The position numbers and the translations under genes are program-made. From positions 1 through 47,685 of the forward strand of contig JARIEY010000004.1 of assembly GCA_031127085.1 (NCBI GenBank): a stretch of 47,685 bases of DNA, given 5' to 3'. Positions 25,404-34,772 of this stretch are shown piece after piece (positions within the stretch are counted from its first letter, which is position 1; every line of letters begins with the position of its first letter). The DNA is from Gemmatimonadota bacterium. GTDB taxonomy: Bacteria; Gemmatimonadota; Gemmatimonadetes; Gemmatimonadales; Gemmatimonadaceae. Under the pieces are notes generated by a model. That model was not told where the DNA came from. It was given only the letters and a program-made list of their open reading frames with translations, and did not search any database.

Positions 25404-26216
25404 ATGGCTATCCTGAATCCGGCTGACGTCCCGGAGCTCTCCGCGCTCCGTTTGGCCCTCGTCGCGCTCGCCGCGGCGGGCGGCGGCCTCGTCAATGCCA
25501 TCGCCGGCGGGGGCACGCTGCTGACCTTTCCGGCCCTGGTCGCGCTTGGCGTCCCCCCCCTGATTGCCAACGCCACGAGCACCGTTGCCCTCTGGCCAGG
25601 GACGCTGACGAGCTTCTGGAGCTACCGCGATGCGCTCCGCGGCGCACGCGCCTGGACGGTCCGCTGGGCCCTGCCAAGCGTGCTGGGCGGCATCTCCGGG
25701 GCTGTCCTCCTTCTCTGGACACCGGAGCGGAGATTCGCTGACAGCGTTCCCTGGCTGATTTGGGGGGCGACGGCGCTGTTTATGCTGCAGGGTCCCGTGA
25801 TGCGCTGGGTCGCCGGCCACGCGAAGCCCGCGCGGGACGGCGCAGAACTGGCGCCGCCGCGCACGGGATTTCTGTTCTACCAGTTCTTCGTGGCCGTCTA
25901 CGGCGGCTATTTCGGCGCAGGCGCGGGCATCCTGATGCTCGCCGCGCTCGGCATGATGGGGCTCACCAACATCCACACGATGAACGGCCTGAAGAACTGG
26001 GGCGGCCTCAACATCAATCTCGTCGCCGTGTTCATCTTCGCCATCAGCGGCATCGTGCACTGGCCCATCGCGCTGACGATGGCCATCGGCGCCGCCGCAG
26101 GCGGCATGCTCGGCGCGCGCCTCGCGCAGCGCGTCGGACAACGCTGGGTGCGCCGAGCCATCATCGCCATCGGGTTGGGGAGCGGAGCCTACACGCTGAT
26201 ACTGCAGATGAAATAG
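25404..26216 (+). CDS. TauE/SafE family sulfite/anion exporter-like permease
   Basis: This 270-aa inner-membrane protein has the two repeats of the TauE/SafE family: GGLVNAIAGGGTLLTFPALVALGVPPLIANATSTVALWPG near the start and VYGGYFGAGAGILMLAALGMMGLTNIHTMNGLKN in the second half. About eight hydrophobic segments are visible. Members export sulfite, sulfoacetate or other organic anions; the substrate here is unknown. Its stop codon is the first element of an 11-bp repeat array. Confidence 0.9.
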   Translation: MAILNPADVPELSALRLALVALAAAGGGLVNAIAGGGTLLTFPALVALGVPPLIANATSTVALWPGTLTSFWSYRDALRGARAWTVRWALPSVLGGISGAVLLLWTPERRFADSVPWLIWGATALFMLQGPVMRWVAGHAKPARDGAELAPPRTGFLFYQFFVAVYGGYFGAGAGILMLAALGMMGLTNIHTMNGLKNWGGLNINLVAVFIFAISGIVHWPIALTMAIGAAAGGMLGARLAQRVGQRWVRRAIIAIGLGSGAYTLILQMK

Positions 26217-26316
26217 AGAGACAACAGAGAGACTACAGAGAGACAACAGATGCTGCGTTCTCCTGTCTGTCTGTAGTCTCTCTGTATTCTCTCTGTATTT
26301 TCTCTGTATTCTCTCT
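26215..26316. repeat. Inverted array of 11-bp units between convergent genes
   Basis: The left arm has three units (AGAGAGACAAC, AGAGAGACTAC, AGAGAGACAAC; 26215-26247). The right arm has four (GTAGTCTCTCT, GTATTCTCTCT, GTATTTTCTCT, GTATTCTCTCT; 26273-26316). Left unit 2 is the exact reverse complement of right unit 1. The array begins inside the TauE stop codon and ends at the base before the Tricorn stop codon. Confidence 0.93.
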
Positions 26317-29300
26317 TTAGGGTTTTCTTCTCCGCCCCCAGACCGGCGCCGGCGGCTCTTTCATCGCCCGCTGCACCGGCTTGGCAGCCAGCAACCGCAG
26401 CGCTTCTTGCACGGCGCGCTCGAGCTGCGCGTCGCGCCCTGCCGCCATCTCCTTCGGCCAGTTCTCCACGTCAATGTCCGGTGGCGTGCCGACGTTCTCC
26501 ACGTCCCACTGATTGTCGCGACGGAAGAAGCCCCCGCGCGGCGCGATCATCGAGCCGCCATCGATGAAGCCTGGCGTATCCGCCGTGTGCACCAGCCCGC
26601 CCCACGTGCGCTTGCCGACCAGCGGTCCAATCTTGCGATAGCTGAACATCCACGGCATCAAGTCGCCGCCCGAGCCGGCCTGTTCGTTGATGATCATCAC
26701 CTTCGGACCCCAGATGCCGGCCGCAGGGCTGGTGAACGGCACGCGGTCGCCAGCGACGTTGTTGAAGTAGCCGTCAAAGTCGCGCTGCAGCACGTCGATG
26801 ATGTAGTCGGCCGCCGAGCCGCCGCCATTGAAGCGCTCGTCGATGACGGCGCCCAGCTTGTCCTGTTGCGCGAAGTAGTACCGGTTGAACGAGGTGTACC
26901 CGGGCTGCCCGGTGTTGGGCAGGTGCACGTACGCCAGCTTTCCCTGCGACAGCGAGTCGACCGTGCGGCGGTTGTGCTCCACCCAGGCGCGCGAACGGAG
27001 CCCCTGGTCGCTGGCCACAGGAATCACCGTGACACGACGCGCCCCCTCGGCGCTGGGCTTGTCGTTGACCGTCAGCACCGTCTGACGCCCGGCCGTGCCG
27101 TCGAGCAGGCGATACAGATTGTCCGGCGTGCGGAGCTCTTCGCCGTTCACGGCAATCACGAAGTCACCCACCCGCACGTCCACACCGGGCACCGCGAGCG
27201 GCGCGCGCAGCTCGGTGTTCCAGCTCTCGTTGTCGTAGATGCGCGTGATGCGGTAGCGCCCCTGCTCGATGGCAAAGTCCGCCCCCAGTTGCCCACCGGT
27301 GTTGGTGGGGACCGCGGGCATGTCGCCGCCACGCACGTAGGAGTGCCCGATGGCGATCTCCGCCCCCATTTGATCGAGCAGGTAGTTGAGATCGGCGCGA
27401 TGGTTCACGTACGGCAGCAACGCGCCGTACATGGTGCGCATCTTCGGCCAGTCGGCACCCTGCGCGTTGGTGACGTACAGATAGTCGCGCTGGTTGCGCC
27501 ATCCTTCGTTGAACATCTGCGCGAACTCGAGCCGGGGGTCGATCCAGGCGCGCAACGACGCATTCAATCGCCCCGTCCCGGCCTGCGGCGGCGCCGCCGC
27601 ATCCACGATGAACAGCGACGGGCCGGCCGCGGCGCCGCCACCACCGCCGAATCCGCCGCCGGTGCGATACAACAGCTTGCGACCGTCGCGGCTCACGTCA
27701 AAGTCCGCAACGCCGGTCAGGAAGACCGTCGCCCGGCGATCACGCAGTTGATAGCGATGCAATGTGTTGCCGCCGCCCGCCGCCCCGGTGCCCACGGCCG
27801 GCACCGCTTCACTCAGGAAGACCGTTCCCGCCGCCCCCGCCCGCAGCTTGGCGTAGCTTCGCGTGGCAATGCCCGGCACGCTAATAGTGCGTGACGCAAG
27901 CCCGTCGAAATCAATCGTCACCGTCACCGCGGGCTTTGCAACAACTGCCGCTGCCCCGTCCGGCGACGCGGCATCGACGCGCGCGGGGCGCGGCGCTGCC
28001 GGCGCGCCGATCTCGTCATCGCTCTCCGGCAGCAATGGCGTCGGCTCGCCCTTGGCCAGAATCGCGAAGTACAACCCGTACGTGGTCTCAAACGGATAGT
28101 TGGTCATGTCGAGCCACTGCGACTTGAGACCGAAGTCCGTAGAGGCGAGGAACCAGAGGTACTTGCCGCTGGCGTCCCACGCGGGCCACGAGGCGTCCGA
28201 GAGGCCATCGGTGACGGGCTTGGACACCCCCGTCTCGACGTTCACCGCCACCAGCTGCTTGTACAGCGAGTTGAGATGCCGCACATAGGCAATCCACTTG
28301 GAGTCTGGGCTCCACACCGGATTCATCGTACGCGTGGGCACCATCCATGGATCTTCACCCATCACCTTCGCCTGCCCCGTCGCGACGTCGAGCACCCAGA
28401 GCTTGAGGTCGGTGTCGGTATACAGGATGCGCTTGCCGTCGGGCGACCACGCGGGCGTGTAATAGTGCTTGTGATTGGGGAGCGCGATTTCACGGGGCGG
28501 TGCAAGACCGTCCGCAGACGCGATGTAGAGCCGGTATTCGCCGCTTCGGTCACTGAAATACGAGAGCGACTTGCCGTCCGGACTCCACGCGGGATCGCGC
28601 TCGGCGGAACCACTCGCCGGCGCGATGTTGCGCACATCGCCCTTTTCGGCGGGAATCGTAAAGATCTCGCCACGCGCCTCCACCGCGGCACGCTTGCCCG
28701 TGGGACTCAGCGCCAGGCCCGCAATGCGCACGCCGACGTCTTTCCACGCGGGCATCATCCACGGAAAGTCGCCGCTCGCAGTAATGGCGACGCGGTGCGA
28801 CTTGCCCGTCTTGGCATCGAGCTCGTGGATGTAACCGCCCTGCTCGAAAACCACCACGCCGGCCCCGGCATCAAGAGTCTTCACATCGAAGTCCGCAAAG
28901 TCGGTGGCCTGCGTGAGCTTCTTCGACTTGGTGTCGTACGCCCACACGTTGGCCACGCCGTCGCGGTCCGAAATGAAGTAGACGACATCGCCGAGCCAGG
29001 CGGGTTCCATATCCTTGGAGTCCGTCCACGGCGGCGTTTCCACCTCGAGCGTCTTCAGATCAGCGATCCAGATGGGACGGTTCTGGCCGCCACGATAGTT
29101 GCGGCGCTCCTCGTCCCAGCTGTTGTTCATGCGATACGCGATGCGCTTGCCGTCCGGGGCGATGCGTCCCTGAAAGCCACGATTGATTCGCAGATATGAC
29201 TCGGGGCCGCCGTCCACCGGTACGGTGAAGAACTTGGGCGCCGGCGACGGCCCAAAGGTCTCGCGCACCGAGGAGAAGAGGATCTCCTTGCCATCGGGCG

Positions 29301-29640
29301 TCCATCCTTGCACGAGGTCCGTCGCGGAATTCCACGTCAGCCGCCGCGGCGTGCCACCATCGACGCTCACCACATAGACGTCGGTGTTGCCGCCGTACTC
29401 GGCGCTGAAGGCGACCAGGGCGCCATCTGGCGAGAGCTTGGGATTCTGCGTTTCGCCCTGGAAGCTCGTCAGGCGGCGTGCGGCGCCGCCGGCGCGGTCC
29501 ACGACCCAGATGTTCTGGGCGTACGCAAACGCAATGTGCTTGGCGCTGACCGACGGCGAACGAAGCATCCGGGTCTGCGCGGGGAGCGCGGGGGCGACGC
29601 AGAGACTCGCGAGGAGGACCAGCGAACGGAAACGAGGCAT
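26317..29640 (-). CDS. Secreted Tricorn-type serine protease (PD40 propeller, PDZ, S41)
   Basis: This 1107-aa protein starts MPRFRSLVLLASLCVAPALPAQ, a Sec signal. Residues about 30-560 hold propeller repeats with SPDG motifs (LSPDGALVAFS, IAPDGKRIAYR, WSPDGKSLSYFS, WSPDGKRILYT, WSPDSKWIAYV). A PDZ domain follows at about 810-890 (VRVGDFVIAVNGEELRTPDNL), then the S41/tail-specific protease domain with nucleophile S990 in INEQAGSGGDLMPW. In the Tricorn family the propeller gates peptides into the protease; this homologue would work in the periplasm or outside. The Gly-rich GGGFGGGGGAAA stretch in mid-protein is a linker. The ATG at 29640 is chosen for the signal peptide over the open frame to 29697. 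Confidence 0.93.
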   Translation of the reverse strand: MPRFRSLVLLASLCVAPALPAQTRMLRSPSVSAKHIAFAYAQNIWVVDRAGGAARRLTSFQGETQNPKLSPDGALVAFSAEYGGNTDVYVVSVDGGTPRRLTWNSATDLVQGWTPDGKEILFSSVRETFGPSPAPKFFTVPVDGGPESYLRINRGFQGRIAPDGKRIAYRMNNSWDEERRNYRGGQNRPIWIADLKTLEVETPPWTDSKDMEPAWLGDVVYFISDRDGVANVWAYDTKSKKLTQATDFADFDVKTLDAGAGVVVFEQGGYIHELDAKTGKSHRVAITASGDFPWMMPAWKDVGVRIAGLALSPTGKRAAVEARGEIFTIPAEKGDVRNIAPASGSAERDPAWSPDGKSLSYFSDRSGEYRLYIASADGLAPPREIALPNHKHYYTPAWSPDGKRILYTDTDLKLWVLDVATGQAKVMGEDPWMVPTRTMNPVWSPDSKWIAYVRHLNSLYKQLVAVNVETGVSKPVTDGLSDASWPAWDASGKYLWFLASTDFGLKSQWLDMTNYPFETTYGLYFAILAKGEPTPLLPESDDEIGAPAAPRPARVDAASPDGAAAVVAKPAVTVTIDFDGLASRTISVPGIATRSYAKLRAGAAGTVFLSEAVPAVGTGAAGGGNTLHRYQLRDRRATVFLTGVADFDVSRDGRKLLYRTGGGFGGGGGAAAGPSLFIVDAAAPPQAGTGRLNASLRAWIDPRLEFAQMFNEGWRNQRDYLYVTNAQGADWPKMRTMYGALLPYVNHRADLNYLLDQMGAEIAIGHSYVRGGDMPAVPTNTGGQLGADFAIEQGRYRITRIYDNESWNTELRAPLAVPGVDVRVGDFVIAVNGEELRTPDNLYRLLDGTAGRQTVLTVNDKPSAEGARRVTVIPVASDQGLRSRAWVEHNRRTVDSLSQGKLAYVHLPNTGQPGYTSFNRYYFAQQDKLGAVIDERFNGGGSAADYIIDVLQRDFDGYFNNVAGDRVPFTSPAAGIWGPKVMIINEQAGSGGDLMPWMFSYRKIGPLVGKRTWGGLVHTADTPGFIDGGSMIAPRGGFFRRDNQWDVENVGTPPDIDVENWPKEMAAGRDAQLERAVQEALRLLAAKPVQRAMKEPPAPVWGRRRKP

Positions 29641-29758
29641 CGTCGAGAAGGCTGGGGTGAGGCGCCCTGCAACCGTGCGGCAGGGCGAACCCATCAAGCT
29701 TCGTGCGGACGCGGCGGGGTGGCTAGGGGGACGCCCTGCCGCCGCGGCGCCGGACTGT

Positions 29759-29764
29759 TAATCT
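29759..29764 (+). promoter_or_regulatory. TANNNT -10 box 6 bases before a start codon
   Basis: TAATCT ends 6 bases before the ATG of the PLP decarboxylase gene. No Shine-Dalgarno is present. Confidence 0.45.
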
Positions 29765-29770
29765 CCCCGC

Positions 29771-31258
29771 ATGCCGAACCCGCCCGCCTCCGCCCAAACC
29801 GACGCCACGCTCGACCCTGCAGACTGGGACGCGTTCCGCGCGCTCTCACATCGCATGGTCGATGACTCCATCGACTTCTTGCGTGCCCTGCGCGACCGCC
29901 CCGCTTGGGTACCGCTCCCCGGCGAGGTGCGCGCTGCACTCAGCGAGGAGGGCGTCCCGCACGCTGCGCAGGGCGAAGCAGCAGTCTACGACGAGTTCCT
30001 CGCGCGCGTCCTGCCCTACACCAACGGGTCACGCAGCCCCCGCTTCTTTGGGTGGGTCCAAGGCAACGGCACGCCGTACGGGATGATGGCCGATATGCTG
30101 GCCTCGGGTATGAATGCGCACATGGCGGGGTTCAACGACGCCCCACGACTCGTCGAGGAGCGCGTCATTGCGTGGCTCGCAGAACTGATGGGGCTGCCGG
30201 CAGGGAGCGGCGGGTTGCTGATGAGCGGCGGCACGATGGCGAACTACCTGGGCCTCGCCGTCGCTCGGCACGCGCGCGCTGGCTACGACGTGCGCCTCGA
30301 TGGAACTTCCGGCGGCCCGCGCCTGATGCTGTACGCTTCGGCCGAAGTGCACAGCTGGGCGCAGAAGTGCCTCGAGCTGCTTGGGATGGGCAGCGCGTCG
30401 TTGCGCAAAGTGCCGGTGGACGACGCCTTCCGCGTGAACGTCGACGCCATGCGCGCGCTGATTCACGCGGACCGCGCCGCGGGCCTGCGTCCCATCTGTG
30501 TGATTGGCACCGCCGGGACGGTGAACAGCGGCGCGACTGACGACCTCGAAGCGCTGGCCGATCTCGCGGCGGCGGAGCAGCTCTGGTTCCACGTGGATGG
30601 CGCGTTCGGCGCGCTCGCGCGGCTCTCCCCTGCCCTCGCCCCGCTCGCGCGCGGCATCGAACGCGCCGACTCGTTGGCGCTCGACCTGCACAAGTGGGGC
30701 TTTCTTCCCTTCGAGATCGCCTGCGTGCTGGTGCGCGATGCCGAGGCGCAGCGCGCGGCCTTCTCGCTGACCCCCAGCTACCTGCGGGACGAGGGGCGCG
30801 GGGTGATTGCCGGCGGGTTAACCTTTGCTGAACGCGGCCCGGAGCTCACGCGCGGCTTCAAGGCGCTGAAGGTGTGGATGTCGTTCAAGGCCCACGGCGT
30901 CGACGCCATTGGCGCCATCGTGGAACAGAACGTGATGCAGGCGCGCGCCTTCGCCGAGCGCATTGCGCAGGTGCCGGGGATCGAGCTGTGCGCGCCGGTC
31001 GCGCTGAATATTGCGGTGTGGCGCTGGGTGGCCGACGGCTTCACGGAGGAGCAGCACGATGCCCTGAACCGCGAACTGCTCCTGCGCATTCAGGAGAGCG
31101 GCCTGGCCGTCCCCAGCGGCTCACAGGTCCGCGGTCGATACGTGATTCGCACCTGCATCACGAACCATCGCACGCGGTGGGCCGATCTCGAGCGGTTTGC
31201 AGACGGGATTGCACCGCTGGCGCACGCCATCGAACAGGAGATGCGGGCAGCGCGCTGA
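29771..31258 (+). CDS. Pyridoxal-phosphate-dependent decarboxylase (group II amino acid decarboxylase family)
   Basis: This 495-aa fold-type I PLP enzyme has RFFGWVQGNGTPYGMMADMLASGMNAHM near the start, the cofactor-binding LLMSGGTMANYLGLAVAR, VIGTAGTVNSGATDDLEAL, the Asp-Ala pair HVDGAFGA, and the Schiff-base lysine in ALDLHKWGFLPFE. These define the glutamate/aromatic amino acid decarboxylase-like group (tyrosine/DOPA decarboxylase relatives). The substrate is unclear, and some members are not decarboxylases but aldehyde synthases or cysteine sulfinate enzymes. It is divergent from the Tricorn gene. A strong hairpin follows its stop. Confidence 0.9.
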   Translation: MPNPPASAQTDATLDPADWDAFRALSHRMVDDSIDFLRALRDRPAWVPLPGEVRAALSEEGVPHAAQGEAAVYDEFLARVLPYTNGSRSPRFFGWVQGNGTPYGMMADMLASGMNAHMAGFNDAPRLVEERVIAWLAELMGLPAGSGGLLMSGGTMANYLGLAVARHARAGYDVRLDGTSGGPRLMLYASAEVHSWAQKCLELLGMGSASLRKVPVDDAFRVNVDAMRALIHADRAAGLRPICVIGTAGTVNSGATDDLEALADLAAAEQLWFHVDGAFGALARLSPALAPLARGIERADSLALDLHKWGFLPFEIACVLVRDAEAQRAAFSLTPSYLRDEGRGVIAGGLTFAERGPELTRGFKALKVWMSFKAHGVDAIGAIVEQNVMQARAFAERIAQVPGIELCAPVALNIAVWRWVADGFTEEQHDALNRELLLRIQESGLAVPSGSQVRGRYVIRTCITNHRTRWADLERFADGIAPLAHAIEQEMRAAR

Positions 31259-31290
31259 TCGGTGGCGGCGCTTCCCACGATACAAACGGC

Positions 31291-31322
31291 GGGCGTGGCA
31301 CCGTGCCTCGGGTGCCACGCCC
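31291..31322. terminator. Bidirectional hairpin between convergent genes
   Basis: GGGCGTGGCACC (31291-31302) pairs perfectly with 31311-31322 around an 8-base loop. It sits 32 bases after the PLP decarboxylase stop and 52 bases after the M14 peptidase stop on the other strand. Confidence 0.7.
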
Positions 31323-31374
31323 TCTCGCTGTACGTCCGCCGTGCGCTCGGCCGCCATGCGCGGCCGCCTGTCGC

Positions 31375-33276
31375 CTACGGCGCGATCTGGTGCCCCATGT
31401 CCACAACGCCGCCACGCGTGCTGGTGTAGCGCACGTTGAGCTTGCGGTCGGCGGCCTCGGCGCCCGCCTTCACGCGAATGGTGATCACCTTCGTTTCCCC
31501 ACCGTTCAGCCAGAACTCCTCGGGCCGGCCAATCGTGCGCGTGTTCGCGGACTCCGCGCGCACGGTCACCATATCGGGCCGCACGATCTTTACTCGCTTC
31601 GCCATGTCGAGCGCCGTCGGGAGCCGCCCGGCATTGCGCAGCGTGACCTTTACTTCGTGCGTCGCCGAGTCGGCAACGACCTTGGCTCCCTTCGCCGGCT
31701 TGGAGGGCTTCACCAGCGACGACGTAACGCTGACGATCTCCACCGATGGCAGCGACTGCGCCATGTAGAGGTTGAACATCGCCTGGTTCTTGGCCCACTT
31801 CTCCAGCCATTCGGGCGGCGCATTCTGCTGCCAGAACTTGGGGTTGAATCCGCCGGCTTCCACCTCGCCCATCGTGCCGGGCCCCGTGAACTTCGTCCAC
31901 GGTTTGAAGCACTTGCCACCATAGTCTTCGTCGCAGAAGCGGAGCACTTCCCACTCCTCGATGCGCCCGTCGTTGTTGTAGTCCTTCTCGCGGCCGCCAT
32001 TCCACAGCTCGTCGCCGTACCAGATGGACCCATACTGGAAGTAGCCAAAGTCCGGGCCGTGCCCAAAGAGCGGCGAGGGACGCGCCGAGTCGCCGGTGAA
32101 GGGGTTCACCGCAATGCGGGTGTTGTACGTGCGATACACGTCGCCCGCCCACGGATAGCCCGTCTTGGCAATGCCCACCGAGTCAAAGTGCTGATACAGC
32201 TTGAGGTCGGCGGGATACATGCACTCCGTCTCCTCGCAGGTTGACGGCGGGCGCAGCATCATCGGCACCGCGGTGTCCATCGAGTTCACGACGCCGACGT
32301 TCGCGTGCGACATCAGGAAGAGCACCACGGCGCGCGTTTCGGGCTCCGAGAGCGGATATTCTCCGGCGCCGCCCTGCGTCCAGCCGCGTCCCGTGGCTTC
32401 GCGCATCGGACGCCAGTTCTCCGGGTAGTTGCGGTGCAGGTCGAGGCCGCCAATGCCGTCCTCGTTGACGCGCCCGTCGCCGTCGTTGTCGACGCCCTCG
32501 GGCATCATCAGGTAATCGCCCTTGCCGGGGCCGACGCGGCGCATCAGGCGTCCCTTCTTGTCCACCGTGTCGATGACCGCGTCACCCTTGCCCGGTCCGA
32601 CGTACTTGCGCAGCTGCGTGATGAAGCCATCGCCGTCGAGATCCTCGGGCGGATCCTCATCGAGCAGCCCGTCGCCGTCGTCGTCGTACGGACGGACCGT
32701 GCTGCGGTTCGCCTGCGCCGTGAGCCGGTACATATCCGACCCGTCCGGATTGTTCATCGGCTTGATGTAGACCGTCTTGGTCTTGAGCAGCTGCGTGACC
32801 GCGGCATCCTTGCCGTAGTTCTCCACGAGATACCAGGCGAGGTACAGCGCGCTCTCCGTGGCAGTGATTTCGCCCGAGTGCCGGCCTCCCTCAAAGAAGG
32901 CCGCGGGCTTGTCGGTATCCTTGCCGCTCTTCTTCTCGGTGAGCGTCAGTTGCCAGATGTCGCGCCCGCCGAAGCTCTTGCCGACCGACGTGAGTTCCAC
33001 GAAGTCGGGGTGCTCCTTGGCCCACTTGCGCATCCACTCTTCGATCTCGACGCTGGTGTGGTAGTGCTTGAAGTCCATCTGTCCGGCCACGAGCGGCTTC
33101 ACCTGCTCGTAGTTCACCAGCGGAAACGCGCTCGTGCCGGCGCGCTGGCCTGGGACGATGAGGACCTTCGGCGGACCGGAGGGTCCTTCGTTGCGAAAGC
33201 CGCCGCGCTGGGCGCCGGCAGTGGACGCCGCGGCTGCGCACAGGACCGCGAGCGCTCCAAGAGATCGAAGATTCAT
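31375..33276 (-). CDS. Secreted M14 family zinc carboxypeptidase with Ca-binding-like loops
   Basis: This 633-aa protein begins with a Sec signal (MNLRSLGALAVLCAAAAS, then TAGAQ). The M14 domain spans about residues 60-480, with zinc ligands H133 and E136 in GGRHSGEITATE and a likely third ligand H324 (FLMSHANVG). Inserted in the domain are several DxDxDG-type loops (DDDGDGLLDED, EDLDGDGFI, DNDGDGRVNEDG, DYNNDGRIEEWE), like EF-hand or dockerin calcium sites. The C-terminal about 130 residues form an Ig-like beta domain. It would trim peptides outside the cytoplasm. ATG at 33276 is chosen for the signal peptide. Confidence 0.92.
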   Translation of the reverse strand: MNLRSLGALAVLCAAAASTAGAQRGGFRNEGPSGPPKVLIVPGQRAGTSAFPLVNYEQVKPLVAGQMDFKHYHTSVEIEEWMRKWAKEHPDFVELTSVGKSFGGRDIWQLTLTEKKSGKDTDKPAAFFEGGRHSGEITATESALYLAWYLVENYGKDAAVTQLLKTKTVYIKPMNNPDGSDMYRLTAQANRSTVRPYDDDGDGLLDEDPPEDLDGDGFITQLRKYVGPGKGDAVIDTVDKKGRLMRRVGPGKGDYLMMPEGVDNDGDGRVNEDGIGGLDLHRNYPENWRPMREATGRGWTQGGAGEYPLSEPETRAVVLFLMSHANVGVVNSMDTAVPMMLRPPSTCEETECMYPADLKLYQHFDSVGIAKTGYPWAGDVYRTYNTRIAVNPFTGDSARPSPLFGHGPDFGYFQYGSIWYGDELWNGGREKDYNNDGRIEEWEVLRFCDEDYGGKCFKPWTKFTGPGTMGEVEAGGFNPKFWQQNAPPEWLEKWAKNQAMFNLYMAQSLPSVEIVSVTSSLVKPSKPAKGAKVVADSATHEVKVTLRNAGRLPTALDMAKRVKIVRPDMVTVRAESANTRTIGRPEEFWLNGGETKVITIRVKAGAEAADRKLNVRYTSTRGGVVDMGHQIAP

Positions 33277-33365
33277 GACGAGAACCCGGTTCGGGTGATT
33301 CCCGCGGCGCACGCGCGCGCGCGGACTACGGATGCTACGCGACAGGGGGCGGTGATGTTGTAACG

Positions 33366-34772
33366 CTAGGCACGCGCGGCAAAGAGCCGCATCTGAATGG
33401 TCGTGATCGTCTCGGCAAAATCATCGATGACAATCCGCAGCCGCGCCACCCGGCCGGACGTGGCGACTCGGTCGAGTTTGCAGTACCCAATGGTCTCGCC
33501 GCGCACGAGCGGCCGCCAGGCGCCGTCGCCCATATCGGCGTCGACACGATAGCGGGCGACCTGCTGCCCCTCGTCGATGCGCTCGGCGAGGCGCAAAACG
33601 CCCAGCGCCGTCGGCTGCGGGAGCGCGGCCATTCCCTCGATGCGCTTGCCGGGACCGATCTTCCATCCCCACCCCAGACGCGGCAGTTCCTTGGCAAACA
33701 GCCGGTCGCGCGCCTGCTTGAACCCGCGCAGCCGCGCAACATCGGCCGCCGCGAGCAGCCCGTCACGATTGGGCGGGACATTCAGCAGCAGCTTGCTGTT
33801 GCGCCCAACGGACGAGAACCAGATGCCCACCAGGTCATCGACCGACTTGACCTTGGCATCCTCGGCGGCGTGATAGAACCACCCCGGGCGGATCGACACA
33901 TCGGTTTCACCGGGGCGCCAGACCGACCCGTCGCGATCGCCGTGCTGCAGCGAGCGAATGATCTCCGGACCATCCACGCCAGGGGCGGTGACAATGGCCG
34001 GATTGACGGTCGACCAGTTGGGATCGCCCGCCGAGCCGCGCTCGTTGCCGATCCAGCGCACGTCCGGGCCGGCATCGGAGAACATCACCGCGTTGGGCTG
34101 CAGTCGACGCACCGTCCCCCAAATCCGAGGCCAGTCATAGGTCTGCTTGCGCCCGTTGGGGCCTTCACCATTGGCGCCGTCAAACCAGACCTCGGCGATG
34201 TCGCCGTACTGCGTGAGCAGTTCGGTCAGCTGGGCGATGTAGAGGTCGTTGTACTTGGGCGAATCGCCGTAGACCGGCGAGTTGCGGTCCCACGGCGAGC
34301 AGTAGAGCCCCACCCGCAGCTTCTCGGCGCGCGCAGCGTCCACGAACTCGCGCACGACATCGCCGCGGCCGTCGCGCCACGGGCTCGACGCCACGGAGTG
34401 TGTGGTGGTCCTGGTGGGCCACAGGCAGAAGCCGTCGTGATGCTTGGCGGTGAGTATGACCGCCTTCGCCCCCGCCTCGCGCGCGGTGCGGGCCCACTGT
34501 CTCGCATCGAGCGACTGCGGGTTGAATATGCGCGGATCTTCCGTGCCGTCGCCCCACTCGCGGTCGGTAAAGGTGTTGACGCCGAAGTGCAGAAAGAGCG
34601 CAAACTCGTCGCGCTGCCAGGCCAGCTGGGCGGCGGTGGGACGAGGGCGCGCGCGACGCGGCAGTCGCGCTGCGGTGGACGGCTCGCCGGCAGACGCCGC
34701 GGCGGCGGGAGACAACGCGGCGGCAGCCGACGCGGCGGCCGCGGCACGCAGGAAGTCGCGACGTGATGTCAT
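33366..34772 (-). CDS. Tat-exported alpha-L-fucosidase, GH29
   Basis: This 468-aa protein starts with a twin-arginine signal (MTSRRDFLRAAAAASAAAAL). The GH29 catalytic domain follows: FALFLHFGVNTFTDREWGDG, ILTAKHHDGFCLWPT, LRVGLYCSPWDRNSP, and the nucleophile Asp in AEVWFDGANGEGP. The C-terminal 120 residues form a galactose-binding-like beta domain. GH29 enzymes release alpha-L-fucose from glycans with retention. The ATG overlaps the upstream GH3 stop (ATGA), so both hydrolases are made together. A longer frame to 34904 exists, but the Tat signal decides the start. Confidence 0.93.
   Translation of the reverse strand: MTSRRDFLRAAAAASAAAALSPAAAASAGEPSTAARLPRRARPRPTAAQLAWQRDEFALFLHFGVNTFTDREWGDGTEDPRIFNPQSLDARQWARTAREAGAKAVILTAKHHDGFCLWPTRTTTHSVASSPWRDGRGDVVREFVDAARAEKLRVGLYCSPWDRNSPVYGDSPKYNDLYIAQLTELLTQYGDIAEVWFDGANGEGPNGRKQTYDWPRIWGTVRRLQPNAVMFSDAGPDVRWIGNERGSAGDPNWSTVNPAIVTAPGVDGPEIIRSLQHGDRDGSVWRPGETDVSIRPGWFYHAAEDAKVKSVDDLVGIWFSSVGRNSKLLLNVPPNRDGLLAAADVARLRGFKQARDRLFAKELPRLGWGWKIGPGKRIEGMAALPQPTALGVLRLAERIDEGQQVARYRVDADMGDGAWRPLVRGETIGYCKLDRVATSGRVARLRIVIDDFAETITTIQMRLFAARA

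Noticed and set aside
26226-26283. The inverted 11-bp repeats as ends of an insertion sequence
   Set aside because: Only 25 bases separate the arms, and no transposase gene is in the window.
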